Source: Lepidurus packardi
Lineage: Eukaryota; Arthropoda; Branchiopoda; Notostraca; Triopsidae
Direction of reading: 5' to 3'
Assembly (NCBI GenBank): GCA_023053545.1
Contig: JAKZAN010000001.1
Span: forward strand, 2,996,565-3,060,564
Length of the DNA stretch: 64,000 nucleotides
The position numbers and the translations under genes are program-made. How positions within the stretch are numbered: the first letter of the stretch is position 1; each line of letters opens with the position of its first letter. A model generated the notes under the pieces. The model worked only from the letters and a program-made list of their open reading frames with translations. It did not search any database and had not been told where the DNA came from. Of this stretch, positions 23,951-34,502 are shown piece by piece.

Positions 23951-25451
23951 GGTATAGCGAAAACTGGTTCCACGAGCCCACATTTCTGACCGAGGCGGAA
24001 GAAAACTGGCCGCCCAGGAAGTTGGTCGCAGAACCCGAAGATGACGCGGAAATGGTCGTCGAGTCATGGATTGGCGCCATAACTGTGAGCGAGGAAGAAT
24101 GTGCTGTGTGCCAGTTCCTAAAGGGGAAGTCATCACTGACGGCAGCCCTGCGCATCATCGCGCTCATCTTGCGATTCTACGATAGGTTGAAGACATCCCA
24201 CAATGCCAACGGAAATGGAGACCCCAATCCTCACCACGCACCCCGTGCACCAGGAGGTGGAAAATTAGCGAGATTGACGGCGGTGGAGCTGGCAAAGGCC
24301 TTGGCAGCGTGCGTAAGGATGGGGCAACACGCTGTATTTGCTAAAGAAATTAAACAGCTCAAGAAAGCCGAACCCATCGCGCCCAATTCACGTTTGGCCA
24401 AGCTTAACCCGTACCTGGACGACGGCGGTATTTTACGAAGTCGTGGGCGCATAGAGAATGCAGCGGTGGATACCGCCATGAAGAACCCCATTATTCTCTC
24501 GCCAGATGTCGAAGTTACCCGCTTGATCATTGGAGGAGCTCACGAGAGGCTATACCACGCCTCCAGTGACAGGACACTTCACGAGCTGCACCAGCAGTAT
24601 TGGATACTGAGGGGCCGACAAGCGGTGCGTAATTATGTTACTAAGTGTCCCAGCTGCCGAAAAGACACCGCACAACCGGCAATCCCGCTCATGGCCCCGC
24701 TCCCTCAACACCGGCTGCAGGCTCACGCCCCTCCGTTCACCAACACGGGAGTGGACTACTTCGGCCCTTGGAATGTTACGGTATTCCGGAGGTCCGTGAA
24801 GAGATACGGATGTCTCTTTACGTGTCTTGTTACTCGGGCCGTGCACATCGAAGTCGCCCATTCCCTCGATGCAGAATCATTCCTAATGGCTTTTCAACGC
24901 TTCTGCGATCGGCGTGGAAGGCCGAAAGTCATGTATTCCGACAATGGCACAAATCTGGTTGCAGGAGAGCGGGAGCTGCGGGAGGCCGTTAAGAATTGGA
25001 ACGAAGGCAAGATCGCTTCGGCAATGGCAGAGGACCTCATCGAGTGGCATTTCCCACCACCGGCGGCCCCCCATTTCGGCGGTGTATGGGAACGACTGGT
25101 GCGGTCAGCAAAGAGTGCCCTGAAGAAAATCCTCAACGGCCGAGCCCTAACGGATGAAGTCCTGGTCACCGCAATGGCAGGGGTCGAAGCATTACTGAAT
25201 GGGAGACCACTGTGCCATCCCTAATTGAACGAAGAAAGTGGCTGGTACCTAGGCGAAACCTGCAACCCAACGACATCGTGCTAGTAGTGGATGTCAACGC
25301 CCCTCGAAACCACTGGCTCCTAGGCAGAATTGTACGGATTTCTCCCGGACAGGACGGTCTCACTCGTACGGCACTAGTGCGTACGAGGAACGGCGAAGCC
25401 GTGCGCCCAGCCGCGAAGTTATGCCTGTTGGAAGCGGCCATCCAGGAATAG
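23947..25451 (+). pseudogene. BEL-2 integrase
   Basis: Integrase with a pre-core zinc region (CPSCRKD near 24648) and catalytic segments NTGVDYFGP, MYSDNGTNLV and HFGGVWERLVRSAK. After LNGRPLCHP at about 25220 the protein jumps to ERRKWLVPRRN. About 80 residues present in BEL-1 are missing, with a stop and frame change. It ends at TAG 25449-25451. Confidence 0.88.
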
Positions 25452-25702
25452 TTACTGGGTCCAGTAACGGGGGCGGGGGTGTTCCGGATGGAACAGGAGA
25501 ATACGAAAGACGGAATATGGTTGTGTGACGGGCCCTGGATCGCCCCCGGCTGCACGTGCTCGCGAAGGGGAGTTCTGGTGAACCTGAGCACCAGTCAAGT
25601 CAATATCAAATTCCCGTATGGTTGTAACCGAGTTTCCTGTGAGCAATACACGTGCAACGTTTTTCCTGCACAAGACCACAACGCTTTCCTTCATTCCGTT
25701 AC
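25452..25702 (+). other. Cys-rich tail between BEL-2 integrase and CYTB
   Basis: An open stretch in the frame starting near 25479 encodes [14 protein letters not shown] and [13 protein letters not shown], a Cys-rich pattern. It runs without a stop into the CYTB remainder. It could be the start of an extra ORF (such as an env-like one) downstream of BEL pol, or part of another repeat. I do not recognise the family. Confidence 0.4.
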
Positions 25703-26119
25703 ACTATTTTTACATCAAACAGGATCAAATAACCCTATTGGAGTCGCCAGAGACATAGATAAAATTCCATTCCACCCTTATTTCAGAATCAGGGACTTAG
25801 TAGGATTTATAATTATATTAATACTTTTAGTAATTCTTAGTTTATTAGAACCATATCTCTTGGGGGATCCCGACAACTTCATCCCAGCAAACCCCTTAGT
25901 CACTCCACCCCACATTCAACCTGAATGATATTTTTTATTTGAATATGCCATTCTTCGATCTATACCTAATAAATTAGGGAGGGTTATTGCTTTATTAATA
26001 TCCATTCTAATTTTAAGCACTCTACCTATTTTCCATTATAGAAAATTTCGAGGGTTAGAATTTTACCCTATTAATCAAATCTATTTTTGATTATTAGTAG
26101 CTACTGTAGTATTAGTAGC
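25703..26119 (+). pseudogene. CYTB: NUMT: CYTB 3' part
   Basis: CYTB resumes with [32 protein letters not shown] and [19 protein letters not shown] follow. It stops near 26119, short of the normal C-terminus, at a junction with the 3' end of ND1 on the opposite strand. Confidence 0.92.
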
Positions 26120-26453
26120 ATATGCTAAAAACATTAATTTATCATACCGAAAACGAGGCAAAGTACCTCGGACTCAAACAAAAATAAATACAATTCTCAA
26201 AAATTTTAATAAAAAAAAAATTGCCTCAACCACCCAAAAAAATTATTACATATAAAGCACTTATAAATAAAATACTTGTATATTCTGATAGCATAATCAA
26301 CGCAAATCCACCTCTTCTATATTCTTTTTTGTAAAAACAAAAAGTCATATATAAGTTTGAATTAAATCAAACAAAAAATTTTAGAACTTGAAATCAACAA
26401 AACAAAAGATAATAAATTTTAAACCAAACTCACTTCATAAGAAATAGTCTGAG
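26120..26453 (-). pseudogene. ND1: NUMT: ND1 3' part
   Basis: The minus strand reads TISYEVSLV, then EYSSGGFALIMLSEYTS, and finally WVRGTLPRFRYDKLMFL, the C-terminal hallmark of ND1. The central AETNRTPF segment is not recognisable and frames shift. tRNA-Ser2, the last ND1 residues and the CYTB tail are missing at the 26120 join. It ends at the LINE-2 duplication. Confidence 0.85.
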
Positions 26454-26672
26454 GAGAGAGGGAGTAGCTCAAAGCAAACAGTCGCAAATTTCCTGCGCTC
26501 TTGCTTTTTCAGTTTTCTCTAGTGAATTAAAGTGAACCCTCGTTTAAGTTTTACATCAAGTTATCAATTCGTTACCGTGTTTTCAGTTCCCGTTATTTTA
26601 AAATTAAAACTCGTTATTTAAAGACTAAAACAAAAGAATTCAAACATTGATGGGATTCGGCACCACCCAAAA

Positions 26673-27680
26673 ATGCCTAACCTATCAAGGTCACCAGTGA
26701 ACTCGCCCAAGAAAAATACCAAAGTTGACCTACCTCAGCCCATCGAAGGAACTGACATAGACCCAACCGCTACCTACATAGAATGTAAAACCTGCAAACT
26801 CTCCTTTGCACGAGACTGCCAACAGGCTAAGAACTGCCAAAAGTGTAAAGAACAACGTAACTCCGCACCATGGCCACAAGAGACTGTCCCCTGCCACAGA
26901 CGACCTAACGCGGAAAAGGTCACACCCGGAAGATTACAATTTCGACTCCTTACTAGCCATGATTCTATCTCTTCAAGAGAGTAACAATTTGCTAGTCCAA
27001 CAAGTTTCCGCATTAACCTCAGAAGTTCAAGCTCTACGCAAAGAATATAATTCTAAAACAACTACCGCCCACAACGAAATCCACACCCCAACCACCAACG
27101 AGTGGACATAGGTTGTGAAAAGGAAATCTCGGCCCAAATCAACTAATACAGCTACTCCAACTCTCGCGGAGCCTGAAAAGGGGCGACGAAGCAATCTACC
27201 GGAAAAGGACGTCACTTTAATTATCGAACAGCAAGACGCATCTAAGAAGAGTGAAATAACAAACCCAGAGAAACTTGTACAATTTATAGAAGAAGACCTT
27301 CGTGGCAGCGATCCGTTGTCTCCAAACCCGGTCCTCATATGAAAAACACGCTTGGGCAAACTTGCCATAACATTAAAAAAAAAACAAGACAAACAGAAAG
27401 CAGACTCGCTACTTAAGCCAACCACTCTACCTCATTTTGGCCCGGTCAAGACGGTGAAACCAAACACAAAAATAGTAATTCATCAACTCCCCAAGAACCA
27501 AACATTGGAAAACATCGGCACAGAACTCACAAAAAAAGAAACTCTATTATCTTCACTCACACCAACGCTCACTGGCTCAACCAACAAAGCACTGAAAATT
27601 TTGGCTCTATAATCATTGAATGTTCATCACTGAAAGAAAAAATAGAGCTTGTTGCAAAAGGAAGCCTCTATGCTTTTAAC
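26673..27680 (+). pseudogene. LINE-2 copy ORF1 remnant
   Basis: The first ATG is at 26673. A Cys cluster (CKTCKLSFARDC, CQKC) lies near residues 33-55. After a frame change, a leucine/glutamine-rich segment near 26950-27030 could form a coiled coil, as in many LINE ORF1 proteins. Two stops interrupt the rest. The YAFNKVVQVED block at about 27670 matches a block in ORF1 of the LINE-1 copy. Confidence 0.7.
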
Positions 27681-29067
27681 AAAGTCGTGCAAGTAGAAGA
27701 CATCGATTGCAAACGTTTGGTTGAAACTATGGTGATCATAGAACCGCCTAAAAACATTGCCAACACTAACATGAGTTTTTTAACCACGTGTGCAACGTCA
27801 CAGTACAACGGAGTGACAGTACTCTCCAAGCCAAATAGCCCCTTTAACATCATCGACATTTCAAACCTCTACGTGACTTTTAAACTAAATGTACCCCAAT
27901 CCCTCCCAATCATCATCATAGCACTGTGAAGAAGACATACAACTAACTGTGAAAGCCTCCTAAATGAATTATGGAGCAAATATCGTACATACAACAACAT
28001 CATCCTTACGGGAGACTTCAATGCTGAACATTGGTTGTGGGAAGACAAAAAGCCAGATCACGTAGAGTCAAAGGAAGAGAATTCGTACGCAGGCCTTTGC
28101 CGATGATCTCCTTATCTCAAGGTCGCTCCAGTGCGAACAACGTCAAGCTGATCTCAAACAATATCACTGCTTTGGAAAAATGGGGAAAACAACTTCATCT
28201 CGAGTTTTCAAGAGAAAAAACAGACCTCATATATTTCTCAAGAAAACGGACCCCAGAAAGATGCCCTTTGACTTGGGACCAAATCCAAATCATTCCCAAA
28301 GAAACGGTTAAATATCTGGGCCTAATTTACGACACTAAATTAAATTGGCAACATCACACCAGCTACCTCGCTTCGGAGTCCCATTTTAACCTACAACAAA
28401 TACAACATCTCGAAAAGCACATCATGTATGCAATTAAAAACTCTTTTCCAGTCCACGGTAATATCAAAACTACGATATGGCTTCCCAGCCTGGTGCAACA
28501 TTTCTCCAAGCAATCTTAAACCATTGGATCAAATATACAGGAAAGGACTCTTAACAATTACAGGAGCATTAAAATCCACCCCGACGACAGCCTTGGAAAT
28601 CGAAACTGGCCTCCCCCCGCTAAGTCTTCTACTAGAAAAATCGCTTCTAAGAGATTTCGCGAGCAAGAACTGGGATAAATGGCCAACCCCTTCAGAAGTT
28701 CCAAAAAGGAAGAGATACACTACATGTTACGAACGGGCAAGAAGCAACTTGGAGACAATTTGGCTCAATCCCCCACTAAACGAAAAAGACGCATGCCAAA
28801 AAATCAACACACATATAACATATTATAACGTTGATGCTACCAAAGCCTGTAATATCAACAATAATCCAACTACGCACAGGCCACTACCCTAGCAAATCCT
28901 ACTTACGAAGAGTCCAGAAAACTGACAACGATTGTTGTTCTTGCCAAGACCAGACCCGACAGGACATTACCCACTTACTCCACGTCTGCCGACGACTTAA
29001 CAGACTTAGGGCCACTATTTTACGACTATTACGTAGCCACAAACCCTCCCTTCACTTATGTTTATAA
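27681..29067 (+). pseudogene. LINE-2 copy ORF2, endonuclease start fused to RT end
   Basis: MVIIEPPKNIAN and LTGDFNAEHWLWE are endonuclease blocks. Near 28060-28090 the sequence jumps to FADDLLIS, the RT catalytic box, so the rest of the endonuclease and most of the RT palm are deleted. The thumb has ITGALKSTPTTALEIETG. The C-terminal Cys/His domain (CCSCQDQTRQDITHLLHVC) follows. It cannot be autonomous. Confidence 0.87.
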
Positions 29068-29179
29068 CATTAGCTTAAAAGAGCGATGTAATAAAAGACA
29101 TTTAATAAAGATAACCAAGAATAGGCGGAAGACTACGTTGGTATTGAATTAAAAAAAAAAAGAAAAGAAATATTCTGAG

Positions 29180-29600
29180 CAACTGCTCGCAAAGCCCCTA
29201 ATAAAGAATATTTCGAATTAGAAGATCAACCAGCCGCCATGAGAGTGTACACCCGCGTACTAACACAACAAAGAAAAAATAAAATCATTAAATCACTATT
29301 AATCATAATATTACCTCAAGGAATTGCAATTCAAACTAATAAAGACACGCTTAAGCTAACTACAGGTGCAATATAATATGGCAAATAATTAGATATAAAA
29401 GGAAATGTTTGTTCCTTAGTAAAGAACTTAATAGCATCTGCAAATGGTTGTAAAAACCCTGCAAGGCCAACTTTATTTGGACCTTTGCGTAATTGAATAT
29501 ACCCTAAGAGATTCGCTCAAAAAGAGTCAAGAAAGCAACTTCAATAAGCAACTCCAACCCCCGATATTAAATTATTTAATAAAAAAACACACCCCATAAG
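29180..29600 (-). pseudogene. ND1: NUMT: ND1 5' part
   Basis: The minus strand encodes [31 protein letters not shown] and GALRAVAQNIS, the N-terminal half of ND1. It starts next to tRNA-Leu1. A short duplicated or inserted piece around 29530-29560 shifts the frame. Confidence 0.9.
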
Positions 29601-29607
29601 CTGAGGT

Positions 29608-29670
29608 ACTAATTGTGATATATTCACATAAATAAATTCTAAATCTATCACATTTCTCTGCCAAATTAGT
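29608..29670 (-). tRNA. trnL1: NUMT: tRNA-Leu(CUN)
   Basis: Acceptor arms ACTAATT and AATTAGT pair fully. The anticodon TAG lies in GATTTAGAATT, and TTGGCAGA is typical. It lies between ND1 and 16S. Confidence 0.88.
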
Positions 29671-29860
29671 AAACAACATTAATATTATTCTCATTATAAA
29701 GCCTCACTTTCTTCATTTATCCTTTCGTACTAAAATGAAACAAAAAATTTGAAGATAGAAACCAACCTGCCTCACGCCGGTTTGATCTCAGATCATGTAA
29801 GAATTTAAAAGTCGAACAGATTTTCCTTTATAACAGCTGCGCCATAAGGATATCTTAATC
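29671..29860 (-). pseudogene. rrnL: NUMT: 16S rRNA 3' end
   Basis: The minus strand carries the terminal 16S blocks GCAGCTGTTATAAAGG, GTTCGAC, GATCTGAGATCAAACCGGCG and TACGAAAGGA. It is interrupted at 29860 by the hAT element after TCTTAATC. Confidence 0.93.
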
Positions 29861-32764
29861 CAGTGGTCTTCAACGTGGGCGCTACCGCGGCCACTTGTGG
29901 GCGTTTTGAATTTTTCGGTGGGCGATTAGCCCGTGGTGGGCGGTAGGGGGGCGCTGGGCATAAAATGCCCGGCGAATGATTTACCTATTTTACTTGAAAG
30001 GTAAACTACGGAGTACTTGTTTTCTCTTCAAGATTCAGTACCATTTTATTACTTAAAGCTTTAAAAGCACTACAGATTTGTGTGTATGGGGGGGGGGGAT
30101 GGATTTGCCCTAAACAGGAACAAGAACTTCATCTTTGCGCTCGGATTTATACTTCTCGAAGGGGAAAAGTTTAAGCAAAAGGAGAGCTTTCCAGGGCGCC
30201 TTCCTTTTCAAGCGAAGTATACGAAACTACTTCACACGACCGGCTGGTTATTTTTTTTTCCAGAATTCTTCCCCCTTTGCTAGTTTTTTTTAAGAGGAAA
30301 GAGAAGCTTGGATTTGCTGAAAGGAAGAGTTCGCAAGTAAATACAGTCGCTTCTGATCTGCCCTTTCGAGCACATGTTCTTCCATTCGTGATCTCTTTTT
30401 ATTAGCTTAAACTTCTGTATCTGCGCCATTTGTATTAACAAAACTGCATTAAATATTTCCCGTAAGTAACACTTTAAAAATCTTTTCTGTAGCGGTTCTA
30501 TCAAAACTGTATGATTTACTTTCATTCTCCACTCCACGTATTTAGGAACCGTACGCTTGCGTATAGAAATTTTCTATCTGGTGGAAACATGCCACCTAAG
30601 AAGGTCAAAACACGCCAATATTCACAAGATTATTTGGCATATGGTTTTATTGAGTCACCTGGCGACAAACTCCTCCCATTGTGTCTGTTGTGTAACAAAT
30701 CATTTTCTAACGAAGCAATGAAGCCATCACGGCTGAAAGAACATTTTAATGTGATTCACTCGGATATGAAGGAAAAATCGCTTGATTTTTTTAAAGAGCT
30801 GCGGGAGAAATTCCTAAACCATACCACCGTTACATCCCTCTTTCAGAAGAAAAATGTGTTGGCTAAAGATGGGCTTATCGCTTCTTATAAAATTGCCGAG
30901 CTTATTAGCAAGTGTGGTAAACCCCACACTATTGGCGAAAAGCTAATTCGGCCAGTTCTGCAGGAGGTCATTACTACAGTCATGCGTTAAAACCCTGCAG
31001 ACTTTCTCAACGTGATACCTCTGAGTGCAACCTCCATGCAAAGGCGTATCGATGAGATGGCTAATGACGTAAAATTTCAACTTGCCACAAAGCTTAAAGC
31101 CAGGAAATTTTCGATACAGCTAGATGAGACAACGCTGGCTGATAATTCTTCCTTACTGATGGCATACGCGAGATATTTTGACGATAATTGCACTTTGCAA
31201 GAAGAAATGCTTTTTGCTGAGAAATTGGTCACTGATACAAAAGGCGAATCGGTATTTGCTGCACTGAAACTGTATTTCGAAAAAAACGAAATACCATTGA
31301 AGAACATCATTGCATGCGCAACTGATGGAGCCCCTTCTATGATTGGGCGTTATAAAGGCTTGGTCGCCTTTTTGAAAGAAGAAGTGCCAAGCATCTTCTC
31401 AATTCATTGCGTGGTCCATAGGCAACACCTTGTGGCTAAGCAACTTAGTCCTCAGCTTCATGCCTCTCTAAACGTCATTGTTACTGCCATTAACCGGATT
31501 AAATCAAATGCGAAAAAGGACAGGATTTTTCGTCAACTCTGTGACGCAAACGACGAAGAATTTACCCGCTTACTTTTGCACACCGAGGTGCGCTGGCTTT
31601 CCAAAGGCATTTGCCTTACCCACTTTGTTGCCTTGTACAAAACGGTTATAGAATTCTTTACTGAAACCGGCGAGATTCGTTTCTGTAATGATCTGGAAAA
31701 GGTTAAGAAAGACGCATTTTATTTGGCTGGCCTCTATAGGAAATTTAATGAGGTTAGTTTGCAACTTCAGGGAAAGTGCGTCACTCTGATAGACTGCAAG
31801 CGTTCTATCGCGGCGTTCACTGACAAACTAGATTTGTTTCGTCAAAACATTCTGAGGAATGAATTTTACCAATTTCCCGAACTTTTCTCAATTTCTGAAG
31901 AGCTTGAATTGTCCGATATTGAAAAATTTGGAAAACATCTCAGTGCTTTAAAGTTAGATATGCTCAATCGTTTCCGTGATCTACTGGACATGAAGGTAGC
32001 GCCGTGGATGGTCAACCCCTTCCTTTCTACCGCAGACAATGCAGAAATGGCTCATCAAGAGGAACTAGTGGAATTGCGAAATGACCCAGAAGCACGACTC
32101 TATTTTGACCAGGGAGGATACACGAAGCTGTGGCAGATAAAAGAAATTACACTTCGTTACCCGACTTTATGGAAAGAAATGGAATTGCCACTTCTGTCGT
32201 TTCCTACGTCCTATTTAGTCGAAACAGGCTTCAGCGCTGTGCTGAACTTGCTAACGAAGCAAAGAAATCGCTTAGATATAGTTGAGAGAGGAGATCTTCG
32301 TCTCTTTCTCACTAATATGAAGCCAGATATAGAAGCTATAGTCGCCAAACACCAGTGTCAGGGCTCCCACTAACTACGTATTCATTTCTTGCGTTAAGCC
32401 ACGTAAAAAAACTTTCAGAAACCTTATGTGCAACCTATCTGCCATGTAAAACAAACTACATTAGTAACGAGCCATGGAAGTTTTCTCTGTGTTTTATGTA
32501 CTCGGATTGAATTCGAAGTTCATCGAAATGGTTGTATTAAGAAAAAAAAGTCATTTGATATTCTGGAATATAAAAATATAAGATTACTGAAAAAAATTAA
32601 TAATGATGTTATATTTAAAAAGTTTCTGTATATGGTAAATTGACGTAATTTTAGTCATAATATTTTATCTTCGTAACGATAGTTCACAGGGGGGCGCTGG
32701 AAGGTTTTGACTATGGAAAATTTGGCAAAAGTGAGCGGCGGCCCAAAAAGGTTGAAGACCACTG
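29861..32764 (+). mobile_element. Complete hAT transposon (ZBED type) in 16S
   Basis: This 2,904-bp DNA transposon has perfect 14-bp terminal repeats CAGTGGTCTTCAAC / GTTGAAGACCACTG. Its 8-bp duplication TCTTAATC lies at 29853-29860 and 32765-32772, the size made by hAT transposases. A motif GGGGGGCGCTGG occurs near both ends in the same orientation (about 29946 and 32690). The single transposase gene has one stop. Joining the flanks restores continuous 16S. Confidence 0.96.
30589..32373 (+). pseudogene. hAT transposase, ZBED5/SCAND3-like, one internal stop
   Basis: Cut-and-paste transposase. ATG 30589 starts MPPKKVKTRQYSQDYL. CLLCNKSF plus MKPSRLKEHFNVIH is the BED-type zinc finger (residues about 30-65). 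The RNase H-like core has FSIQLDETTLADNSSLL and ACATDGAPSMIG, then CVVHRQHLVAK and EVRWLSKG. The C-terminal dimerisation region has FPTSYLVETGFSAV and RNRLDI. The only disruption is TAA at 30988-30990 (codon 134). Related proteins were domesticated in vertebrates, but the termini and target duplication here indicate a transposon. Confidence 0.92.
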
Positions 32765-32772
32765 TCTTAATC

Positions 32773-33426
32773 CAACATCGAGGTCGCAAACCTTCTCATC
32801 GATAAGAACTCTGAAAAAATTACGCTGTTATCCCTAGGGTAACTTAGTCTTATAAACCAAAATTAAGGGTCATTATATTAAGGATCAATATAAATTAAGG
32901 ATCATTATATTGCTATAAAATTGTAGTTATTATTAAAAAGAGATATATATTTCTTTCAGTCTCCCCAACATAATATTTATTTATAATACGCCGTAACTAA
33001 CCAATCTTTTTATTGTAAATTCATATAAAGATCCATAGGGTCTTTTCGTCCCTCAAAATTATTTAAGCTTTTTCACTAAAAAATAAAATTCAAATTTTAC
33101 AATAGAGACAGAAATTTTCTCGTCCAGCCATTCATACCAGCCTTCAATTAAAAGACTAATGATTATGCTACCTTCGCACGGTCAAAATACTGCGGCCATT
33201 TAAAATAATTCATAGAGCAGGCTACACCTTATATTATATCACAAGGAGATGTTTTTGATAAACAGACGAAAAATATGTTTGCCGAGTTCCTTAATTGTAA
33301 TTCACAAAATAAACTATTTGTAATTAATGTTCTACTCATAGCTATATTATTTAAATTCTTATTGAAATTTAGTATTTATCCTAATATAAAATGTGAATTG
33401 TTAATAAAAGTAATTTCATAACATAT
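32773..33426 (-). pseudogene. rrnL: NUMT: 16S rRNA, right-arm copy
   Basis: Reverse complement of the 16S core, colinear with 18105-18758, with a handful of substitutions and no length change that I can find. Confidence 0.93.
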
Positions 33427-33663
33427 TGTAGCGAATGACCCTTTTGGAAACGTTGGTCTTGGTTAATTTGCACTTTTGGGAGTAAGTGGCGGATTCTTGG
33501 AGAAGGGCAAGGTCGGGTCAATGAAGGACCAACGTTGAAAGAAGCATGTTCGCTAAGAAAGGGGTCGCCAAGTGGTATAAAAAGAGAAGGAAATGTAAAG
33601 GAAAGGGAGTCCAGTTCTGGACAGTGAAGGAAATACAGCGTTTGGAAAAGGCGAACCGCGACA
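33427..33663 (+). repeat. Solo LTR (237 bp), right-arm copy
   Basis: Same element as 17868-18104 with the same ATAT flanks (33423-33426, 33664-33667). It starts TGTAGCG and ends CGCGACA on the plus strand, with GGTATAAAAAG near 33573. It was present before the locus was duplicated. Confidence 0.85.
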
Positions 33664-33885
33664 ATATGTAAATTATAACATTATTTCAAATTATCGCTAT
33701 TTCTTAGCATACAAACATAACTTATTTTTCTACAAATTAGACAAAATTATTAATAGGGACCGAAGCTAATCCCTCAAACCCTAACCTCTATATTACCTTC
33801 ACTATCAATTTAGATAAAAATAAACAAAAAAGTAAATTAAATTTATTTCTTAGCAAACCAAATATCAAAGAAACCGATCAATATT
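33664..33885 (-). pseudogene. rrnL: NUMT: 16S rRNA segment, right-arm copy
   Basis: Reverse complement of 17646-17867, ending at the 3' tail of the LINE copy. Confidence 0.85.
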
Positions 33886-34237
33886 TTTTTTAATATGAAT
33901 CGGCGTAGGCAATAGCCTATTGCCAAGCTATATATTAGTCGCTTGGTGTACAAAACTTAAAAAACATTGAGCTAAATTACATGGGGGGAGGAGAGGGAAG
34001 AAGGCAGGGAAAGGGAGGGTATGTTGAAGGAAATTTACTGTGGCGAAAATTTCGATGTTGCAGAGGCACGCTTGAATGCTAGCATAAGTTCACGAACTGC
34101 TGAAAAAAGCTTGGGATTCGTCAAGCAGTTGGCTGAGTTGAAATGAAGGCCCATCCGGCAGTGTTGCCTGATTAGTTGGGCTCTTTCTTTATTGAACAAG
34201 CGGCCATGTATCAGAATGTGATGCAGGTCTTGAATTG
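33886..34237 (-). mobile_element. LINE-1 copy 3' end, right-arm duplicate
   Basis: Reverse complement of 17294-17645: the last codons of ORF2, the 3' UTR and the A tail. The 5' side is cut at 34237, where ND4L begins. This is a duplication breakpoint and not a normal LINE truncation, because the same tail with the same flank continues to full length at 13457-17645. Confidence 0.9.
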
Positions 34238-34421
34238 TCTTGCAGGTCTTGAGTTTGAAAGCTGTAATATATTTATTTTGTTGGGATATGAATTTTATTT
34301 TATTTTAGTGTATTTAGTTCTTATGGTTTGTGAAGCAGCATTGGGGTTATCTGTTTTGATTTCAATTGTGCGTTCTCATGGGAGTGATTATTTTAATTCA
34401 TTTACTATTTTACAATGCTAA
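34238..34421 (+). pseudogene. ND4L: NUMT: ND4L, 5' truncated
   Basis: [21 protein letters not shown] is the diagnostic ND4L C-terminal block. The first third is missing at the breakpoint. TAA at 34419-34421 lies in ATGCTAA, the 7-base overlap with ND4 found in most arthropods. Confidence 0.9.
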
Positions 34422-34502
34422 AAATTTTATTAATAACATTATTTTGGATAATTATGATTTTAGTTCGGTGTTGAGTGAATATAATTTTAAGAATCTTGGT
34501 AT
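34415..34502 (+). pseudogene. ND4: NUMT: ND4 first codons
   Basis: ATG 34415 begins ND4. The gene is cut after 29 codons by Gypsy-1, with target duplication GTAT (34499-34502). Confidence 0.88.

Larger units (their letters stand above)
20263..25702 (+). mobile_element. BEL-2: LTR-less BEL/Pao body in CYTB
   Basis: A 5.4-kb BEL/Pao coding region sits directly in CYTB. I found no LTR, primer site or target duplication at either edge. About 30 codons of CYTB at the insertion point (the segment after VQW up to FLHQTG) are absent. The body has stops, frameshifts and an internal deletion near 25220. It is related to but clearly different from BEL-1 at sequence level. Confidence 0.88.
26454..29164 (+). 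mobile_element. LINE-2 copy: internally deleted Jockey-type element in ND1
   Basis: This 2.7-kb element ends in an A-rich tail (29147-29164). It is flanked by AAGAAATAGTCTGAG (26439) and AAGAAATATTCTGAG (29165), a 15-bp duplication of ND1 with one difference. It has a leader, an ORF1 remnant and an ORF2 from which the middle is deleted. It belongs to the same broad group as the LINE-1 copy but to a different family. Confidence 0.9.

Noticed and set aside
25479..25928. A 149-codon open frame as a novel gene
   Set aside because: Its second half is CYTB read in frame ([10 protein letters not shown] onward), so it is a chance fusion across the BEL-2/CYTB junction.
30589..32373. A domesticated host ZBED gene
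   Set aside because: Intact TIRs, an 8-bp target duplication and an internal stop show an ordinary transposon copy.
34176..34421. An 81-codon frame starting in the LINE tail
   Set aside because: It joins LINE sequence to ND4L; only the part after 34238 is real, and it is ND4L.
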